64,000 nt of DNA from Limnomonas spitsbergensis (Eukaryota > Chlorophyta > Chlorophyceae > Chlamydomonadales), in assembly GCA_037349105.1 (NCBI GenBank), contig JAYJMM010000079.1, positions 930,001 through 994,000 of the forward strand, written 5' to 3'. A program made the position numbers and the translations under genes. Of this stretch, positions 1 to 11,800 are shown in pieces (the first letter of the stretch is position 1; each line of letters begins with the position of its first letter). Under the pieces are notes generated by a model that saw only the letters and a program-made list of their open reading frames with translations, was not told the origin of the DNA and searched no databases.

Positions 1-250
1 AGGTCTTGTTTGCTTGGTATGTGGACACGAACTGTTGGACATCAGCAGCCATGTTGGGCCACCAGAACTGTCGCTGAATCAAGTCTAGGGTCTTGGTCCA
101 GCTGAAATGGCCGGCAATGAGGGTTGCATGGTGCTCCTTTAGGACACGTGCTCGGTCAGTGGCTGGGACAATGATTCGACCGCGGAATGACCAGTAGTAG
201 CCATGCTGGAGTGACCACTGTTTTGTGACAGTTGGGTCCTTGAAATCTGG
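1..250 (-). pseudogene. Integrase N-terminal zinc-binding region (partial)
   Basis: The minus strand of 1-180 reads LKEHHATLIAGHFSWTKT and then QRQFWWPNM, the usual HHCC-type start of a gypsy integrase. The two His are present. The CxxC half expected just after is not visible (FVSTYQANK is read instead), which suggests decay. The gene continues beyond the left edge of the window. Confidence 0.65.
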
Positions 251-1677
251 ATATCTGGGATTCAGCTTTTATTTGCTGCATGAGGTCTGGACTAGACTCG
301 TTTACTGTGATCGCGAAAAGCATGAGCGCTTCTGCCTCACCTTGGTGTGGCAATCTCGACAGGGAGTCAGCAGGGTTGGTTGCACCGGGCCGGTGGCGGA
401 CTAAAAACTGGAACCTCGACATGAATTCGCTCCATCGCGCTTGTCTTCTGGACAGGGTCGGCTGTGGTGTAATTGTGCTCGGCTGGATTGAACTTGGAGA
501 AGAAATACGCGACTGGTCGGCCCTGCTGGGTGAGTACTGCACCGCAACCTGTCATGGATGCGTCAGATACTAGTTCGTAGAGCAAGTCTGGATTCGGGTA
601 CGCTAGGACTTTCTTGGTGAGCTGGTGCAAGGGAGCTGCTAGTCGCGACAGGTTAGGCACGAATTTTCGAAAATAATTCGCAAGTCCCAGAAATTGGAGT
701 ATGCCTGTGGCATTGGTTGGGAATTCCCACTCGGTCAGGGTACGAAGTTTTTCTGGGTCTGCACGCACTCCCACTTTGGAAAGAATGTGGCCTAGGTACT
801 TGACTTGTTCTTGTAAAAAAATCTGCACTTCGATAAACGTACTTGCAGCCCGGCCTCACGAATCTTCGTAAACACCTGGTTCAAGTGGTCTAGGTGTTCT
901 GCTGGGGACTGCGACAGGATGAGGATATCATCGATGTAAATCAGCACGAAGGACAGGGACTGGAAGGTTAACCGTACTCTGGTACTGGCGCGTTGGAAAG
1001 TCCCATAGGCAGGCATCGCCATGCATAGTGACCGAATGGAGTCGCGAACGCGGTTTTAGGCACGTCTTCCTCGGAAATCAGCAGCTGGTGAAAGCCACCT
1101 GCTATGTCAAGGCTGGAGTAACAAGTGGCACCGCGGGCTGCATCCAGCAGGTCATCAATGCGCGGTAGCGGATAGCGGAGCTTGAGAGTTATTTCATTGA
1201 TGGCTCGGTAATCAAGGCAAAACCTGAAGCCATCGCTAGGTTTCTTGACAAAGAGGACTGGAGCTCCGTATGGAGAATTGATAGGGGTGATGATTCCCTT
1301 CGCTAGGAGTTCGGTAACTTGTGACTTGAGCTCGATCATTTCACTGGGAGAAAGGCGACAGTTCCTTCGGAAAGGGGGCTTCGCACCGGGTACAAGATTG
1401 ATTGTGTGCTTGAGTGGCGGGATGTTAGTCCGCCGGCCTGGGTTGTTTCACTGAAGATGTCTGCAAATTTGTCAATTAAGTTGCACATTTCAGTTTGCAT
1501 GGCTGGTTGCACATGGTCCATGTTCACGTCAAGTTTGCATGGCTGGGCATCGACTGGTTCTCCACTGGGTTGGTTTGGTACCCTATCAAGGTCGACCTCA
1601 CTGTCGTCTGGGCTTAGCTCGTGAGGCGTAAGGACCGCGACGAAGGACTTGTATCGACCGGAGTTGAGGTATCTCAC
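156..1677 (-). pseudogene. Reverse transcriptase / RNase H, frameshifted
   Basis: Conserved reverse-transcriptase blocks are readable: FCLDYRAINEIT, then SLDIAGGFHQL with the first catalytic Asp, then CLPMGLSNAP, then YIDDILI, the YxDD box with the other two Asp. RNase H follows (YELVSDASMTGCGAVLTQ) and ends with a HRPGATNPADSLSR motif. Frames change at least near 1335, 1000, 815 and 540. Between SNAP and YIDD the spacing is much shorter than usual and a stop is present, so sequence has been lost there as well as frame. Function is not expected. Confidence 0.85.
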
Positions 1678-2040
1678 GGCGAGGTCAGCTGGGATTTCAT
1701 CTGGCGGGGCGTTCGTCTTCCGCGGAGTTCTGAAAATCAGTAACCGTGGGCATAGGGGCGGTGGTCTTCACTACACGGGCTGTTGCACCGCGAGTGCCAC
1801 GGTAGACGCACTAGGTTTACACGACTCCATCCCCATTGGGTGATGGAAGCCTCATCGAGTCAAGATTGTATGTTAGCCACAAGATGCATCGACAAGAATA
1901 TGGACAGGACGTGGGCAATGATTTCAAAAGCAGCCCGGCCGAGCATAATTTTAAAGTCACTGCCCTGGCTACAGGGACAACTTGATCGGAAGCGGTGGCC
2001 ACCGGCTTGAATCGCGACATACGAACGGGGAGTCCCATTT

Positions 2041-2834
2041 TCTTGGGAAATCAGGAACTAGAGCTAGATCCAGTATGAAATAGACTAGGGAGACTTTGAC
2101 CATGTGCTGGCCGTCATAGATTGATGCTAGGGACTAGGGGCTGGACTAGGGGAAGTCCACTTCCATCACGGACAGCGGCTGGGTCATCTGAAAGGCTCGG
2201 CATTTTGCTGCGTCGCGTTAATCTGAAAGAACTAGAAGAGCCCATACATGTGTAGACAAGGCAGGGGCCGCGATATTTGTTCTCTTGAGCTGGAACTAGT
2301 ATGGACAGCAGGGAGAGCTGTGATTGGAGGAACCAATGCCTGGGGCTGTAGCGACAGCTTGGGGTGGGCAAATATTCGTACTCGCGAAATTAAAAAATGT
2401 CTGGGCTGGGCTCGGGCCTGGGTGCGACTCGGTTGGTATCTGGACTCGATCTCGAACTGTTCCGCCATCGTTACATAACGTGTCAGCAAGGATATGATAC
2501 ATGTTGGTAGATTTGCTTGCATAGCTCTGATTGACTGGGTCTAGTAGTATCTCGATCTGCAGAGGAGCTTGCTGGTCAGCGACTGGGCATGTGATTGACT
2601 TGGGCTGCAGGTACGCGAGAGAGATGGCAGTATATCACTCGAATACGCTTGGCTTGGGCAGGAGCAGCGACGGTTGGGCTGCAATGATATCGGCCTGGAC
2701 TGTAATTGCGACGGCAACAACTTGATCCGTCGGGGGTGACAGCGATAGCGACCCCACTGGAAGACATGGAAACAGCGTCATGAGAATTGCGAAGGCAACG
2801 CTTAGTAAGCGGCTGGAAATGGCTAGAAGGGGAG
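2041..2834. other. No gene recognised
   Basis: Only short open frames without known motifs. By position this could be the 5' part (gag side) of the retroelement, but no zinc knuckle or capsid motif is seen. Confidence 0.4.
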
Positions 2835-3235
2835 GGGAGCTTGTCGATATGTCGCCTGTAGGCGTTGACAGGTTGTTGTACGACCAGGGGGGGGAGCTTC
2901 GCGCAGTAGCCTGTAGGCGTCGACAGGTTGCGGGACGACAGCATGGGGGGGGAGCTTCGCGCAGTAGCCTGTAGGCGTCGACAGGTTGCGGTAGAACATC
3001 ATGGGGGGGGGAGCTTCGCGCAGTAGCCTGTAGGCGTCGACAGGTTGCGGTACGACAGCATGGGGGGGGGGGAGCTTCGCGCAGTAGCCTGTAGGCGTCG
3101 ACAGGTTGCGGTACGACAGCATGGGGGGGGGAGCTTCGCGCAGTAGCCTGTAGGCGTCGACAGGTTGCGGTAGAACATCATGGGGGGGGAGCTTCGCGCC
3201 GTAGCCTGTAGGCGTCGACAGGCTGATGCTGAACC
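2835..3235. repeat. Minisatellite, about 57-60 bp, seven copies
   Basis: Each unit carries GGGGAGCTTCGCGCAGTAGC, then CTGTAGGCGTCGACAGGTTG and a GCGGTACGACAGCAT-like end. Copies differ mainly in the length of a poly-G run (6-10 G) and in TACGACAGCAT versus TAGAACATCAT. Repeats of the two variants alternate, suggesting duplication of a two-unit block. Confidence 0.9.
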
Positions 3236-4255
3236 CAAGGTGCTTGTCCGCGACATGCGCTAGGTGCTGGGGTGGCTTAACTCAACGGAACTCTGAGAGC
3301 CGGGTTGCGAGATTGGAAATGAGTGACCATATCTTGGCTTGACTAGACAGAAGCTTGACACGTATGACAGGGTGGCCAGCGCGTAATCGCGTCGAACAAA
3401 TTTTGACGTGGTACATCATGACTGACTGGGACTGAGTTCGTGGCTAGGCTTGGCGCGAAAAAAATGCTCGGTGGATCAATGGCTGGGACTGGGAGATTCC
3501 AACAATTTACAATTCCTTTCAATCTGCAGCGACTCTTTGATATCTATGTATCTCAAGTTTGCTGTTGAGAGATTGGAGTGCAAAATTGAAGGTCTGGAAG
3601 ATTCAAGGACTTGATCCTCGAGGAAGCTAGAGGATGCCGGAGGATACTCGAAGACTGGGTACGCGAGGAAACTCGGGGATACTGGTTGTGTCCGATGGTT
3701 TCCATTCGGGTGGCTCGACACTACGGTAAAGAGACCTTGGCTCGTGAAACCACTGAAGTGATCTACTGCCCGGGAGGGGACAAAGACTACTGATACTAGG
3801 CTAGAGGCTGGGCTGGAAGACTAGGGAGGCGCACGTGGTGCGTGGGAGCTATGTCGACTCCGGGTCTGGGGCGTTGGCTGAAGGGTTTGCAAGTGGGAGC
3901 CAAGTATTGAGCTTGGTAGAATGAACTTATCTCTGTCGAGAGACTCCCGGTTTACTAGCGGGGCGCACTTATGTAGGCGCTCGGCAGATGGCAAGCCCGG
4001 ATAAGGCTCTAAAGGCTGGAAGGTTCATGTCGTACAACCGAAGGTTGTTAGAGATCTTAACGACACGCAACTGCTCTCACACTGTTAGCTACGCAGTGTG
4101 ACAACGGTTGTGTTCGCGTACTGGATACTAGGAGACATGTACTGAGTTAACTGGACTGGGGGGTCCAAGACCACTACACCATGTTCTAAGTAATTACCAT
4201 ATTATCTCACTACAGGAATATGGTGCGATAGTTAGCCTCGCTACAATGGTTATTT
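3236..4255. other. No gene recognised
   Basis: Unique-looking sequence with no long open frame and no identified motif on either strand. Confidence 0.4.
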
Positions 4256-4259
4256 TAGT

Positions 4260-5655
4260 CAATAACGTTACACCTCTGGGCCCGCTCAAAGCTCGGCCGC
4301 GTGGGCGACCAACTGTTCAGAAGGGAGAAAAGCAGAATATTTATTTTAGTGTGCATCAGACAATTTTGGGCAGGCCTTAAGAAAAGTGCATACGCATTGG
4401 TCCCTTCACTTTATTTCCCACATTTTCCTCCTTTCTTTTGTCCTGCCCCCTTCTGTGTTTCTTTCCATCTTTCCTCCCAACTCCTTAGCTGGACGCCCAC
4501 GTGGCCGAGCCTTTTTGAGCAGGGCCCAGAGGTGTAACGTCATTGGCCCATTGGTCCTTGCTGAACGCTCGGCCACATGGGGCTGGTGAGGGATGATTAC
4601 GCCCAATTCCAGATACCATGCACAGGATGGGCCATGGTGCACCTATGCCACCCTTTCATGTCAGGGGGGTAGGAACATGGAAGCCGGCGATCTAGACAAG
4701 GAGAGAGAGCGGACGTGTTGCGGGCCCGATCCCTCAACCTTTGGCAGGCCTTTGTGGTGCTCCCTTGGACTGTGAAATTTTTGTGAAGTTTTTACAGTCC
4801 ATCAGAGCATCACATTTCTGTACAAACTGTAAAAACTTCCCAGGTCGCTGAACGGTCACCACATGGCCGATGGAGACCCAACCTTAACCAACCTGCAGCC
4901 CTGAAGCAGGCCATGCTGCCCAAGGACCCCGCGGCCAATGGTTGCTGTGATGGAGGTGAAATGTCGCGGAAGCAAAACCTTAAGTAAAAAGTGCCTCCCT
5001 CGGATAGTCAGTAAATTCGCCACCTGTCCGTCCCCTGCCATGCGCGCTCCTAGGATCCAGGCCTCTTGCCCAATCCCGGCGCAAATCATCAGTCAATTAC
5101 ATTACACCTCTAGGCCATGCTGAAAAGGCTCAGCCGCGTGGGCGCAAATAAGTAGTTAGCCGGTATTGGGCCAGATTTCTTGCCCCCCCTACTATTTCTG
5201 ACTTGCATATGGTTGTGTGTTGGTTGCTTGCCCAGGGGGGTCACTGGTTTTCGCTCGCTGTCCTAGCGTATTTAGTGCATGTACCGATTTACGGGCACAA
5301 GTCCCATGCATCAAATGTGATGCCCCGTTGGACTGTAAATACTTCACAATTCACAAACTTCACAAACTTAACAGCCCGAGGGGGGCCAAGAGACGCCAGT
5401 TAAATTCTGTTAAGTACGGACCCTCATCTGTGCATCAGTAGTCAAAGCGAGCAGTGCAGTCATTCGTCGTATGGCATGCCTGACGATGACCCAAGCAGCA
5501 GGGCTGGCTGCACCAAGGGCTTGTGGCCGGGGACCACAGTGCAGCTGAACTGTAGCTGATAGTGGTATACCACTCACTAAAAAAACACTGCCAGCCACTA
5601 GTTATCAGCACATGTCAGAGCCTCCTTTGAGAAGAGGCCCAGAGGCGCAACATCA
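4260..5655. repeat. SINE-like family S1, cluster of copies and fragments
   Basis: The family hallmark is a GC-rich tail reading about GCCCACGTGGCCGAGC, a T-rich stretch, then AGGGCCCAGAGGTGTAACGT and CATTG. It occurs at about 4260-4328 (minus), 4400-4545 (plus, with a pyrimidine-rich body), 5094-5145 (minus) and 5622-5655 (plus, fragment). Other copies are at 22.1-23.1, 24.1-24.5, 30.1, 44.4 and 48.1 kb. The order of head, body and tail is clearest in the 48.1 kb copy. Confidence 0.7.
5477..5590 (-). mobile_element. hAT-like MITE family A, truncated copy
   Basis: Contains the family core (CAGCTGAACTGTAGCTGATA on the plus strand) and the terminal end ACTAAAAAAACACTG at 5590. The other terminus is missing. 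Confidence 0.65.
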
Positions 5656-5999
5656 TTGCCATGTCAGGGCCCAGAGGACAGGGGCCATTGAGGGAACAGA
5701 CTGTTGAATGCATTCCACGGAATTCCACTGTACTGTGCTGTACTATACTACCCCTGGAGGGCAGTCAGGGGCCAGGGAGGGTAAAGACGGTTGTGTGCGT
5801 CGGGGGCCACTTAAGCCATGTCGCCCCCCTCCCCACCTCGCCAGCCCACACTATCAGCCTACGTCTGCCGGTGCCTCCTCCCTCGTGCGGCGGCCACGCC
5901 TATCAGTAAGAAGCAAGAACGCCTAGTCACCTTCTCTTCCTGGGCCTGTGCTAGGCGCAACAGCCTGCTCGGGCTTCATCCCTTTCGCGCAGCAGCTCT

Positions 6000-6985
6000 G
6001 ATGCACATGCCTCCACTACAAGCACGCGCCTCCTCCCTCACGACGCCGTGGCTTCTGCTTGTCACCCACTCCTCGCGTGCCCAGGTCAGCAGCTGGGTCC
6101 CCCCTCTCCATGTGGGCCCACGCCAGCAGCACGTGCCAGCAGGAGCCTTATCTCTCCTGCATAACTCCCATGCATTTGCCTCCACTAGAGGCACCAAACT
6201 CATCCCTCACGCGGCTCCTCTTTGTCACCTGCTCCTCGCTTGCCCATGCTAGCAGCACTTCTCCCCCTCTCCATATGCATTTGCCTCCGCTAGAGGCACC
6301 AAACTCATCCCTCACGCGGCTCCTCTTTGTCACCTGCTCCTCGCTTGCCCATGCTAGCAGCACTTCTCCCCCTCTCCATATGCATTTGCCTCCGCTAGAG
6401 GCACCAAAATTATCCATTGCACGGCTTCTCCTTGTCACCTGATCCTTTGCAGGCCCATGCTAGCAGCATATCCCTCCCAAAGTCTCCTCCCTCGCGCCGC
6501 CGTGGCTTCTCCTTGTCACCCACGCCTCGCGTGCCTAGGTCAGCAGCAGGTCTCCAAACTCTCCATATGGGCCCACGCCAGCAGCACGTGCCAGCAGGAG
6601 CCTCATCTCTCCCGTGCACTTGCCTCTGCTAGAGGCACCAAACTCATCCCTCGCACGGCTCCTCCTTTTCACATGCTCCTTTGCGGGCCCATGCTAGCAG
6701 CATGTCCCTGCCGAAGTCTCCTCCCTCGCGCGAGGGTTATCAGTCCCTGCCCCCCTCCTCGCGGGCCCACGCTGGCAGCACCTGCCGGTCGGAGCCTCCT
6801 CATCCCTACGGCGGCTACAACTGGTCCCATATCCCGCGAGCCTACACTTCCTAGGCCTTGTTGCCCCTTCCTCGCGAGCCCACACTTTGTAGACCTTTGT
6901 AGACCTTTCTAGACCTTGTCGCCCCCTTCTCGCGAGCCCACACTTTCTAGGCCTTGTTGCCCCAAGGCCTAGAATCTCCACGTGG
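6000..6985. repeat. Degenerate tandem repeat, about 105 bp
   Basis: Units share CCTCCGCTAGAGGCACCAAA, CTCCTCTTTGTCACCTGCTC and CCCATGCTAGCAGCA. The two units at about 6180-6390 are nearly identical; outer units are diverged. No protein-coding role supported. Confidence 0.8.
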
Positions 6986-6989
6986 GCCC

Positions 6990-7735
6990 ACCACTTCTTC
7001 CGTGGGGCTCCACTCTGCTGGCATCAGCTCTGGCCAGTCCCCCCTGTGTCAGGAGGTGCGGCAACGTTTGGAAGACTATTAGCAATCCCATTTTCTTTGT
7101 GAAAAAAATGTACAGTCCAGCGGTGCATCACAGTTGAACAGACCGCAAACCGCGCTAGATAAACTAGGGTTGAGGGTAGAGGGTTGAGGGTTCTATAATA
7201 TCAGCGGGCAAATGAGTTGATGTCATTCACTCTTCCTGGGTTGGCGCCAATTAGAACCCCTGAACCCCTCAATCTCCAGCGCATCTAGCAATGTGGTATA
7301 TTTTTCATCTCACCATAATTTCTGCTTCAGCAGCGATGTAAAGAGGAGTGCGGAAGACAGAGTGGCCACTGATCTATGCTGGGTAAGTCCAAGTCTTATG
7401 CCTGGGTAAGTCCCTGAGAGAAGCTTGTGAAGCTTGTACTCCTGCTATAGAAGGTGTTGCCGGTATCTCTTATCTTGGTTAAGACCATTAGTTACGTTAA
7501 AAAGCAGGTATCAGAGGTAAATGAAAGGCTTTTACTCCTCCAGCGTCTAGGTGCTTCCAGTCTGTAGTATTTGTTCCAGCGGCAAAGCTCCCACCCTAAA
7601 AAGCTAGAGCCTTCAGCAGTACATCCTTAAGACGTTTTCCTTCTCTGCGCCTCCACCCTCCCGCAAGGGGTGCTACAGTCTTAAGTCTTTTCCCTCCCTG
7701 CGCACCTGTCTGCCCACACAAGGGGCATTACAGTT
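6990..7735. other. No gene recognised
   Basis: AT-richer sequence with scattered CCCTCAA/TTGAGGG motifs near 7165-7270. No gene or mobile element identified. Confidence 0.4.
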
Positions 7736-8180
7736 ACTGCCACGGGTAATACATTCAATATAACTCTCCCTACCTGGCCCTGGTCCGTCCCCCAGGGGCA
7801 GTACAGTGCAGTACAGGATGGTAGTGTACAGTACTGTTCCGGGAAATGCATTCAACAGCCCTCTCCCTACCTGGCCCTGGTCCGCCCCCCAAGGGCAGTA
7901 CAGTGCGGTACAGTACTATGACGGGAAATACGTTAAACAGTCCTATCCCTACTTGGCCCCTGTTGTTCCCCCAGGGGTGATACAGTACAGTACAGTGCAG
8001 TACGGTACAGTACAGTACTATCCGGGGAATGCATTTAACGATCCTTTCCCTCCCTGGCCCCTTCCTGCCCTCCAGGAGTAGTACAGTACAGTACAGTACA
8101 GTACAGGACTATTCCGGGAAATGCACTTAACAGTCGTTTTCCTCCCTGGCTCCTTCCCGCCCCACCAGGGGTGGTACGGT
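7735..8180. repeat. Tandem repeat, about 95-105 bp, with GTACA runs
   Basis: About five units share a CCGGGAAATGCATTTAACAG-like part, CCCTCCCTGGCCCC, a CCCCAGGGG-like palindrome and a run of CAGTA/GTACA pentamers whose length varies. Confidence 0.85.
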
Positions 8181-8329
8181 ACTAATTTGGGTGAAGCATT
8201 TAACAGTCGTTTTCTTTTCTAAACCCACACCGTGTTTCCTTCCCAACATGTCTCATATGTTATCCGTATCTAGCACCGTTTACCGGGGTATATCCTACAC
8301 CGTTAACCATGTATACCAAGGCCTTATCG

Positions 8330-8450
8330 GGGTATATCCTACACCCACCCTGGCACCCAACCTGGTGCCGTACCGCAACTGGCAACCACCCTGGTACCGT
8401 ACCGCACCAGGAACCCACCCTGGTACTGTACCGCACCTGGCACCCAATAT
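8330..8450. repeat. Short GGTACCGTACCGCA repeat
   Basis: Four degenerate units of about 30 bp with ACCCTGGTACCGTACCGCAC. Confidence 0.75.
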
Positions 8451-8469
8451 GAGGTACTGCCCCTTTTTA

Positions 8470-8813
8470 TCGACGATTCCGCGGTCATTGTTTAGATGCG
8501 CAATGATCAGCTGGATGAGCGCGTCCACATTTTCCTTTGCCTTTTCATCAGGCGTAGTACCTCTGCGGATGGATTCAAATTTAAATTCAAAATCTGGAAA
8601 TTGTTTAGATGTGCAATGATCAGCTGGATGAGCGCGTCGACATTTTCCTTCGCCTTTTTGTCAGGCGTAGTACCGGTACCTCTGCGCTTGGATTCAAATT
8701 TCATTTCAAATCTGCAGATAGATGGGGTGTGTCATGATCAGCTGAATCAGCAGTTCAGCACATCAACATTCTCGTTCACCAATTCGTCAGCAGTCGTCCC
8801 CCCTGCAGTTAAA
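8470..8813 (-). repeat. Three decayed copies of the last exon of the shikimate-kinase-like gene
   Basis: Read on the minus strand, copies at about 8700-8810, 8590-8690 and 8470-8560 repeat the start of the exon at 8814-8907. Two still read KAKENVDALIQLIIAHLNN in frame, against ANEIVDALFRLVLAHLNN in the accepted exon; the third has stops. They lie in the 3' flank and could be alternative terminal exons or relics. Confidence 0.7.
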
Positions 8814-11800
8814 TTAAAAATCCAAATTCAAATCCAGTAAATTATTCAGATGCGCAAGAACGAGCCGGAACAGAGCATCCACAATCTCATTGGCCTCTTC
8901 GTCGGCACTGCATCCCCTACAGTGTCTCTTCCAGCGCTTCAGCTACAATTCAGCTACGTCACGGCCAACGGCCACGGGGGCCTGGGGCAGAAAGCCCTGC
9001 TGCTCGGGCCACCGGCCATAAGCTGGTCAAGTTTTGGTCCCAATTGGCCCATTGGTTGCCGCCCGGCGGCCCCCTATGGGTGGTTTGGTGTTCACCAAAA
9101 GAAACACTGATCCCCTACATTATGACTCATAATCAAATCAAGCAGCTCCTACTGCGTGCTGCTGGCAAGCATATGGACTCCACTTGTGCTTGCTCACAGA
9201 TTCAAATTCCACAACCAGGAAATACCCGGCAAGCAGGTGCTATAGGGAGGAGGCAGTTGGCTGCAGCCAGCTGCCTGCGATACAAATCAAGTATTGCCCA
9301 ACATGCTGGCAACTCAACCTTCTCTTCAGAGGACACGTTGCTATGTTTTATGCCGTCCAAAGCCCATGGTACACTGGTACAGTATATCTGATTTGCCTTC
9401 CCTCGGGTGTACAGCAAACATTTCTTATAATGCTGTCCTCATGGCAGATTATCAACCAAAACTCTTAATTTCGGACTGAAAACTGGCGTTGACAATCAAC
9501 AAGTGGTATATTCATGGATCCCTTGATCCCTGACAACGTTGAAAATATGGCAAGGCGAAGCAAATCTACAGTACACGGAGTTCATTTTATGTGCCCCAAA
9601 CCGCCCCAGGGGCTGTGAAGCGGCCCCACCCTGTCGGCCCCCACTGGGCCGGTGGGGACCTAACCCAGGAACACTCTCTTGTGGGTGGCCCGAACAGCAG
9701 GACTTGCTTAACCAGGCCCCCACGGCCGTAGGCCGTGATGAAGCGTAAGCGCGCCTTTAAATGGACAGTCCACTTCTTCTGTTAAAACACCCTCAATCCC
9801 TAAACAAGCTGAAGGCCACTTCTGCTGTTAAAACAGCCTCACACCCTGGCGGCTCCCACTGGCAGTCCTCTTTTTCCGACCACAAGACCAACTTCGGCTG
9901 GCTTCTCCGCGGCCAGAGGCCCCATTAGGAACAAACCTGGACCGTCCAACGACTAGTGGACAAGGCAGCAAGGCTGGCCACAAATGGGGCCTCTGGCCAG
10001 CGGCCGGAGTGTAGCTGATAGGTATCGAAGACAAGAAAAAAGTAAGCACTGCCCACTGGGCCGGTAGGGACTAAACCCGGAAGGCATTCTTGTAGGTGGC
10101 CCGAACAGCAGGACTTGCTCAACCAGGCCCCCACGGCCATAGGCCGTGATGAAGCGCAAGCGCGCCTTTGAATGGACAGTCCACTTCTGCTGTCAAAACA
10201 TTCTCAATCCCTAAACAAGCTTAGGGCCACTTCTGCTGTTAAAACAGCCTCAAACCCTAATCTAGCTTAAGGCAGCTTCTGCAGATAAAACAGCCTCAAA
10301 CCCTTTACCATGGCCGCCTCAGCTGATTTATCTCCATCTCACCCGGAGAAGCCGCGCCCCTTTTTGATCTTGAGCTCGATCTCGGCGTAAGCCTTATGGC
10401 TGGTCCTCTCTGGCGTCATGGGTTTCGGAGCAGCTGCCAGGGCATCCTCCTCATCTACAGTGCAAAGCAGGATTGTAATTTGAAATTCGATAGGCATTAG
10501 GAGCAGCTGCCAGGGCATCCGCCTCATCTTCGAGGCAAAACAGGATTGCAATTTGAAATCCAGATAATTCGATAGGCATTAGGAGCAGCTGCCAGGGCAT
10601 CCTCGTCTATTAGGCAAAGCAGGATTGAAATTTGAAATCCAATTTAGGGATAATGGATTAGGAGCTGCTGCCAGGGCGTCCGCCTCGTCTACGAGGCAAA
10701 GCAGGATGGCTATTTGAATTCCAATTCAGGGATTAGGGATTGGGAGCTACTGCCGAGGCATCCTCCTCTTCTATTAGATAAAGCAGGATTGAAATTTAAA
10801 ATCCACTTAAGCCAATAGGCATTAGGAGCAGCTTCCAGGCATGGTCCTGGTCTGCGACAAAGCATAATTGAAATCCAACTGAGGGAATAGGGATTAGGAG
10901 CTGCTACCAGGGCATCCTCTTCCTCTACACGGCAAAGCAGCATTTCAAATTAAAAAAACAATTGAGACTTTAGGGATTATGATCTACTGCTGTAGCATCC
11001 TCCTCTTCTGTGTCAAAGCGTTTACTTCAGTTAAGGGTTAGGGATGCTTAGCTCCTGCCAGGGCATGGTCCTGGTCTACAAGACAAAGCATGATTTCAAT
11101 TTCAATTTGAAATCCAATTGAGGGGTTAGGGATTAGGAGCTACTGCCATAAGCATCCTCCTCTTCAGTGGCAAAGCATTGGATATCAGTCAAGGCTCGGG
11201 GATCGTGAGCTACTGCCAGAACATCCTCCGAGTCTATGAGGCAAAGCAGGATTAAAAAACCAAGTGACGGTTGGGGATGGTGAGCTGCTGCCAGGTCATG
11301 GTCCTGGTCTATGCTGCAAAGCAGGATTGACGTTCAATTTATAGTACAGGGTTTCTGGATCCTAGACTAGAAAACCTGCCATACATGAGATTTGGAGGGG
11401 AGACAAAGGCCTCGTTCCTGATCACACGTCTTGCTCAACAAAAACATATCAAGACAAGGTCCCTCCCCTTCTCCTCACCAGTGCTATTTGCAGTGGTTAC
11501 CGCATCACTTCAGCTACATTTCAGCTATACTGTGGCCTACTGCCATCAGCCCCTGGCTCTGCCAGCCCTGCTGCCAAGGCCTCCGGCCGGATGTCGGTCC
11601 AGGTTTGGTGTCAATCGGCCCAGGGGTCGCCACAGCACGGCCCATCAAATGTGGTTCGGTAACCACTAAAAATACGCTAGTCCCTCCCCTTCTCTCCACT
11701 TACCAACCCACACGACGAAGGTCCCCCAAAGGTAGCGGTACGCCTCACTGGAGGCCGCCGCACCGCCCGCCAGCGTCGCTTGGACAACCCGGCGCTGTGT

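Larger units (their letters stand above)
1..2040 (-). mobile_element. Ty3/gypsy LTR retrotransposon remnant (pol region)
   Basis: Reading leftward on the minus strand, the order is a protease-like stretch (about 2040-1820), a linker, reverse transcriptase (about 1340-790), RNase H (about 830-280) and the start of integrase (about 250-1, cut by the window edge). This is the Ty3/gypsy order (PR-RT-RH-INT). The pieces lie in several reading frames, so the copy is dead. No LTR, primer-binding site or gag was identified with confidence; the element's 5' part would lie above 2 kb, where I see only repeats and unrecognised sequence. Confidence 0.85.
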
